64,000 bases of DNA, from assembly GCA_018268315.1 (NCBI GenBank), contig JAFDWU010000007.1, positions 1-64,000 of the forward strand. The letters are read 5' to 3'. Position numbers and translations under genes: made by a program. Under the pieces are notes generated by a model. The model was not told where the DNA came from. It saw nothing but the letters and a program-made list of their open reading frames with translations, and made no database searches. Within the stretch, counting starts at the first letter, position 1. Every line of letters begins with the position of its first letter. Below, piece after piece: positions 61,909-64,000 of this stretch. This DNA is from Armatimonadota bacterium (GTDB lineage: Bacteria > Armatimonadota > Fimbriimonadia > Fimbriimonadales > Fimbriimonadaceae).

Positions 61909-63216
61909 TTAACCTCCAAGCAGTTTGATGGCCTGACGGCATGCGCTTAGCGCCTGTTTTTCTAAATTGGCATCGCCGCGCCCGGCGTTGATCGCCCGCT
62001 CATAAGCTTCGGCAGCCCGTTGGTAGCAGCTAATCGCTTCCGCGTTCTTTCCAAGCCGCTCGTAACACTGGGCCAGGCGCTGGTTCGTCTTTCCCGGCTC
62101 CGCGCCAGCTTCAAGCGCTTTCGAGAAGGAGCGCGCGGCGCCTTCGAAGTTCCCAGTCTGGAACTGGTTCCTTGCCGCTTTCATCAGGGCTTCCAGGCCG
62201 TTACCGGTCGGCTGAACCGCTTGGCTGCCTCCAACCGTTGGTGGCTTCACGTGGGTTACCTTCAGCTCGATAATTCCTTGGCCGAGGTCGCTGTTATTGT
62301 CCGACGAGGGTTTCGAAGAAGCGCTGTTAGCGTTTAGGGGGCCAGGATCGACGCTGTTGTCTCGACCGCTGGCGGTAGCAGGTGGAAAGCTTGGACCAGC
62401 AGATTGCGTATTGTTGTTGCCAACCGGAGGGTTTAGCTGCGTGGGGTCAAGATTGAGCTTGACGGGCACGGTCGCATCGTTCGGATTTGGGAGCACCGAT
62501 GGAGTGGTGGTCGGCTTCACTTTGCCGGAATTGTCAGGCGCGCTTGGATCGGCGGGCGTATCCACCGGCGCGGTTGTGCCGGTAGTGTCGCCCCCCTTCT
62601 TGTCATCCGACTTGGGAGCCGGAGCGGGCGCCGTTGGACTCTTTACTTCTGGGAATGGAGTCGCCACTCCGGGAATCGGCTGTGAACGGTCATTCACCGC
62701 GACCTGGTTTGTAGGCTTGCCGCTGGGATATGCGAGGGCCAGCACGATGGCAGCAACCGAAAGCACAAGCACTGCCGCTGAGATGCTCAGAACGAGGTTG
62801 TTGCGCTTTCGCGATTTGCCTTCATCCTCTTCCTTAATTGCGCGATTGGCGATCTGCGCCTTTAGCTGATTCACCTTAAGCTGATCCAGCGCGGAATCCG
62901 GGCTAAGCTCAACTACATGTTCATACTCGGCCAAAGCGGCTTCCAGAGCGCCTTTGCGCTCCAGGCACATTGCCCGCAGCGCGTAGGCGGAGTGATTGGC
63001 AGGGTCCGCGTCGATGCAAGCCTCCGCGATTTGAGTCGCCTCATCCAGCTTGTCCTCGTTCAGAGCTACAAAGCCGTTGGTCAAGAGTTGAGCAGCGCGC
63101 TGACGCACCTCGTGCAAGCTCTCCTCAGGCAAAGACGCCCCGCAGTGCTTGCAGAAAGTGCTATCCAAACTGTTTAAGGTCCGGCATGCCGGACAAGCTA
63201 CGCTAAATACGCTCAT
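61909..63216 (-). CDS. Zinc-ribbon, TPR and transmembrane protein
   Basis: A 435-residue protein. The N-terminal double-Cys zinc ribbon is CPACRTLNSLDSTFCKHCG. Cytoplasmic TPR repeats (about 35-120) are followed by a transmembrane helix (LVLSISAAVLVLSVAAIVLALAY, about 145-167). A Pro/Ser/Thr/Asp-rich linker (about 170-320) precedes a second TPR pair (about 335-435, for example AARSFSKALEAGAEPGKTNQRLAQCYERLGKNAEAI). This suggests a cytoplasm-periplasm bridge that recruits partners on both faces. AAGGG lies before the ATG at 63216, with TAAACT 15 bases upstream. It is the first gene of the operon ending in PilZ. Confidence 0.78.
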   Translation of the reverse strand: MSVFSVACPACRTLNSLDSTFCKHCGASLPEESLHEVRQRAAQLLTNGFVALNEDKLDEATQIAEACIDADPANHSAYALRAMCLERKGALEAALAEYEHVVELSPDSALDQLKVNQLKAQIANRAIKEEDEGKSRKRNNLVLSISAAVLVLSVAAIVLALAYPSGKPTNQVAVNDRSQPIPGVATPFPEVKSPTAPAPAPKSDDKKGGDTTGTTAPVDTPADPSAPDNSGKVKPTTTPSVLPNPNDATVPVKLNLDPTQLNPPVGNNNTQSAGPSFPPATASGRDNSVDPGPLNANSASSKPSSDNNSDLGQGIIELKVTHVKPPTVGGSQAVQPTGNGLEALMKAARNQFQTGNFEGAARSFSKALEAGAEPGKTNQRLAQCYERLGKNAEAISCYQRAAEAYERAINAGRGDANLEKQALSACRQAIKLLGG

Positions 63217-63340
63217 GAACCCTTAACTCTCAGTTTACCAACCAATGGTTCGGTGAACCGCCCTGTAACTAAGACGAGGTTATCGGCAATAAGGGTCGGT
63301 CTTGCTTTCTTGTGGCCCCGCAATCCGTCTGTAGGTACCG

Positions 63341-64000
63341 ATGCACCACATACGGCAGATGATCGAGGAGCGCGAATCGCAAAGCCTTTCGCCGTATGCC
63401 GCCAAGGCCGCCGATAGCCAGGGAAGGCCGACGCCGGAAGAGCAGGACCCGCTGCGAACCGCGTTTCAGCGGGATCGCGACCGCATTTTGCATTCAAAAT
63501 CCTTCCGGCGGCTGAAGCACAAGACCCAGGTCTTCATCTCGCCACAGGGCGATCATTACCGAACGCGCATGACGCATTCGCTGGAGGTCGCGCAGATTGC
63601 GCGCACCATCGGGCGCGCGCTTCGGCTGAACGAGGATTTGATTGAGGCGATCGCCCTCGGCCACGATCTTGGCCATCCGCCCTTCGGGCACGTGGGCGAG
63701 CGGGCGCTGGATGAGGCGCTGCAAGCGGTCCATAAGAAGGGAATAGCGGGCGGACCGGAACGGTTTCTGCACTACGAACAATCGATGCGGGTGGTGGATG
63801 TGCTTGAGAATTTGAACCTGACCGAAGAAACCCGCGCGGGAATTGGGGGGCACAGCAAGGGTCGCAACGACCTAACCACCTTCGATGGCGAGCCAACCTC
63901 GACCTTAGAGGCCGCCGCGGTTAGGATCAGCGACCGCATCGCCTACATGAACCACGATCTGGACGACGCCCTCCGCTCCGGCATCGTCACCGAGATTCCA
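63341..64000 (+). CDS. dgt: Deoxyguanosinetriphosphate triphosphohydrolase-like HD protein, 3' end missing
   Basis: The first 220 codons are in the window and the frame runs off the right edge. [10 protein letters not shown] and [19 protein letters not shown] start the Dgt-type HD fold. [16 protein letters not shown] holds the HD metal site, and LHYEQS and [17 protein letters not shown] follow. Family members hydrolyse dNTPs to deoxynucleosides and triphosphate; bacterial variants may prefer various dNTPs, and some act against phages. An in-frame ATG at 63359 is the other possible start; no strong Shine-Dalgarno precedes either. Confidence 0.92.
   Translation, partial: MHHIRQMIEERESQSLSPYAAKAADSQGRPTPEEQDPLRTAFQRDRDRILHSKSFRRLKHKTQVFISPQGDHYRTRMTHSLEVAQIARTIGRALRLNEDLIEAIALGHDLGHPPFGHVGERALDEALQAVHKKGIAGGPERFLHYEQSMRVVDVLENLNLTEETRAGIGGHSKGRNDLTTFDGEPTSTLEAAAVRISDRIAYMNHDLDDALRSGIVTEIP

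Overview
The window is 64 kb of dense bacterial chromosome (GC in the high 50s) carrying about 50 protein genes on both strands. The gene set points to a free-living, aerobic, flagellated, diderm-like bacterium. It includes type IV-like prepilins, flagellin, a CsgG-family protein, an O-antigen/teichoic-type ABC exporter, succinate dehydrogenase cytochrome b, NuoF, c-di-GMP genes and a c-di-AMP riboswitch. Prepilin-type proteins, AAA_35/WD40 proteins, SARP-like regulators and single scattered subunits of normally clustered complexes suggest Armatimonadota (Fimbriimonadia-like). That placement is an inference from gene style, not a proven assignment. I see no tRNA, rRNA, IS element or CRISPR array.

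Layout. 1-5.4 kb: two prepilins (one cut by the window edge, behind a sigma54-like promoter), nuoF, eno, an isolated sdhC and a secreted protein. 5.4-21.5 kb: mostly housekeeping genes. These are mutS2-cdd, a lipoprotein, a 2-oxoacid dehydrogenase E2, guaA, proline dehydrogenase, a ligA-ogg repair pair, dps, accD-accA, an M23 peptidase and a GNAT enzyme. 21.5-28.4 kb: the most unusual locus. It encodes a 1621-residue AAA_35-transmembrane-WD40-thioredoxin-fold protein, overlapping a class III nucleotide cyclase-TIR-AAA_35 fusion. It looks like a signalling or conflict (nSTAND-type) system that I cannot match to a named one.

28.4-40 kb: a nitrilase, an AddA/AddB-like helicase-nuclease pair, flagellin with a long leader carrying GGA motifs, and nusA-ylxR-infB behind an intrinsic terminator that looks like an attenuator. 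40-48.6 kb: an amidase, M61 peptidase, CsgG-like protein, YgiB/YgiC-like pair, kinase-fold protein, a polysaccharide ABC exporter and tryptophan 2,3-dioxygenase. 48.6-59.2 kb: a universal stress protein, LuxR-PAS and SARP-like regulators, pgi, two peptide ABC permeases, purF, an EAL protein and sucD. 59.2-59.8 kb: a gene-poor stretch with a ydaO-type c-di-AMP riboswitch, two strong terminators and a structured RNA candidate, but no recognisable target gene. 59.8-64 kb: a zinc-ribbon/TPR/PilZ operon and the start of dgt.

A theme across the window is start signals. Many genes have a TANNNT -10-like hexamer 6-10 bases before the start codon and no Shine-Dalgarno, implying frequent leaderless mRNAs. 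Other genes (eno, fliC, nusA, the CsgG-like gene and the partial prepilin) have clear Shine-Dalgarno sites. I used this pattern to choose several start codons. All functional calls come from reading motifs; no database search was run.
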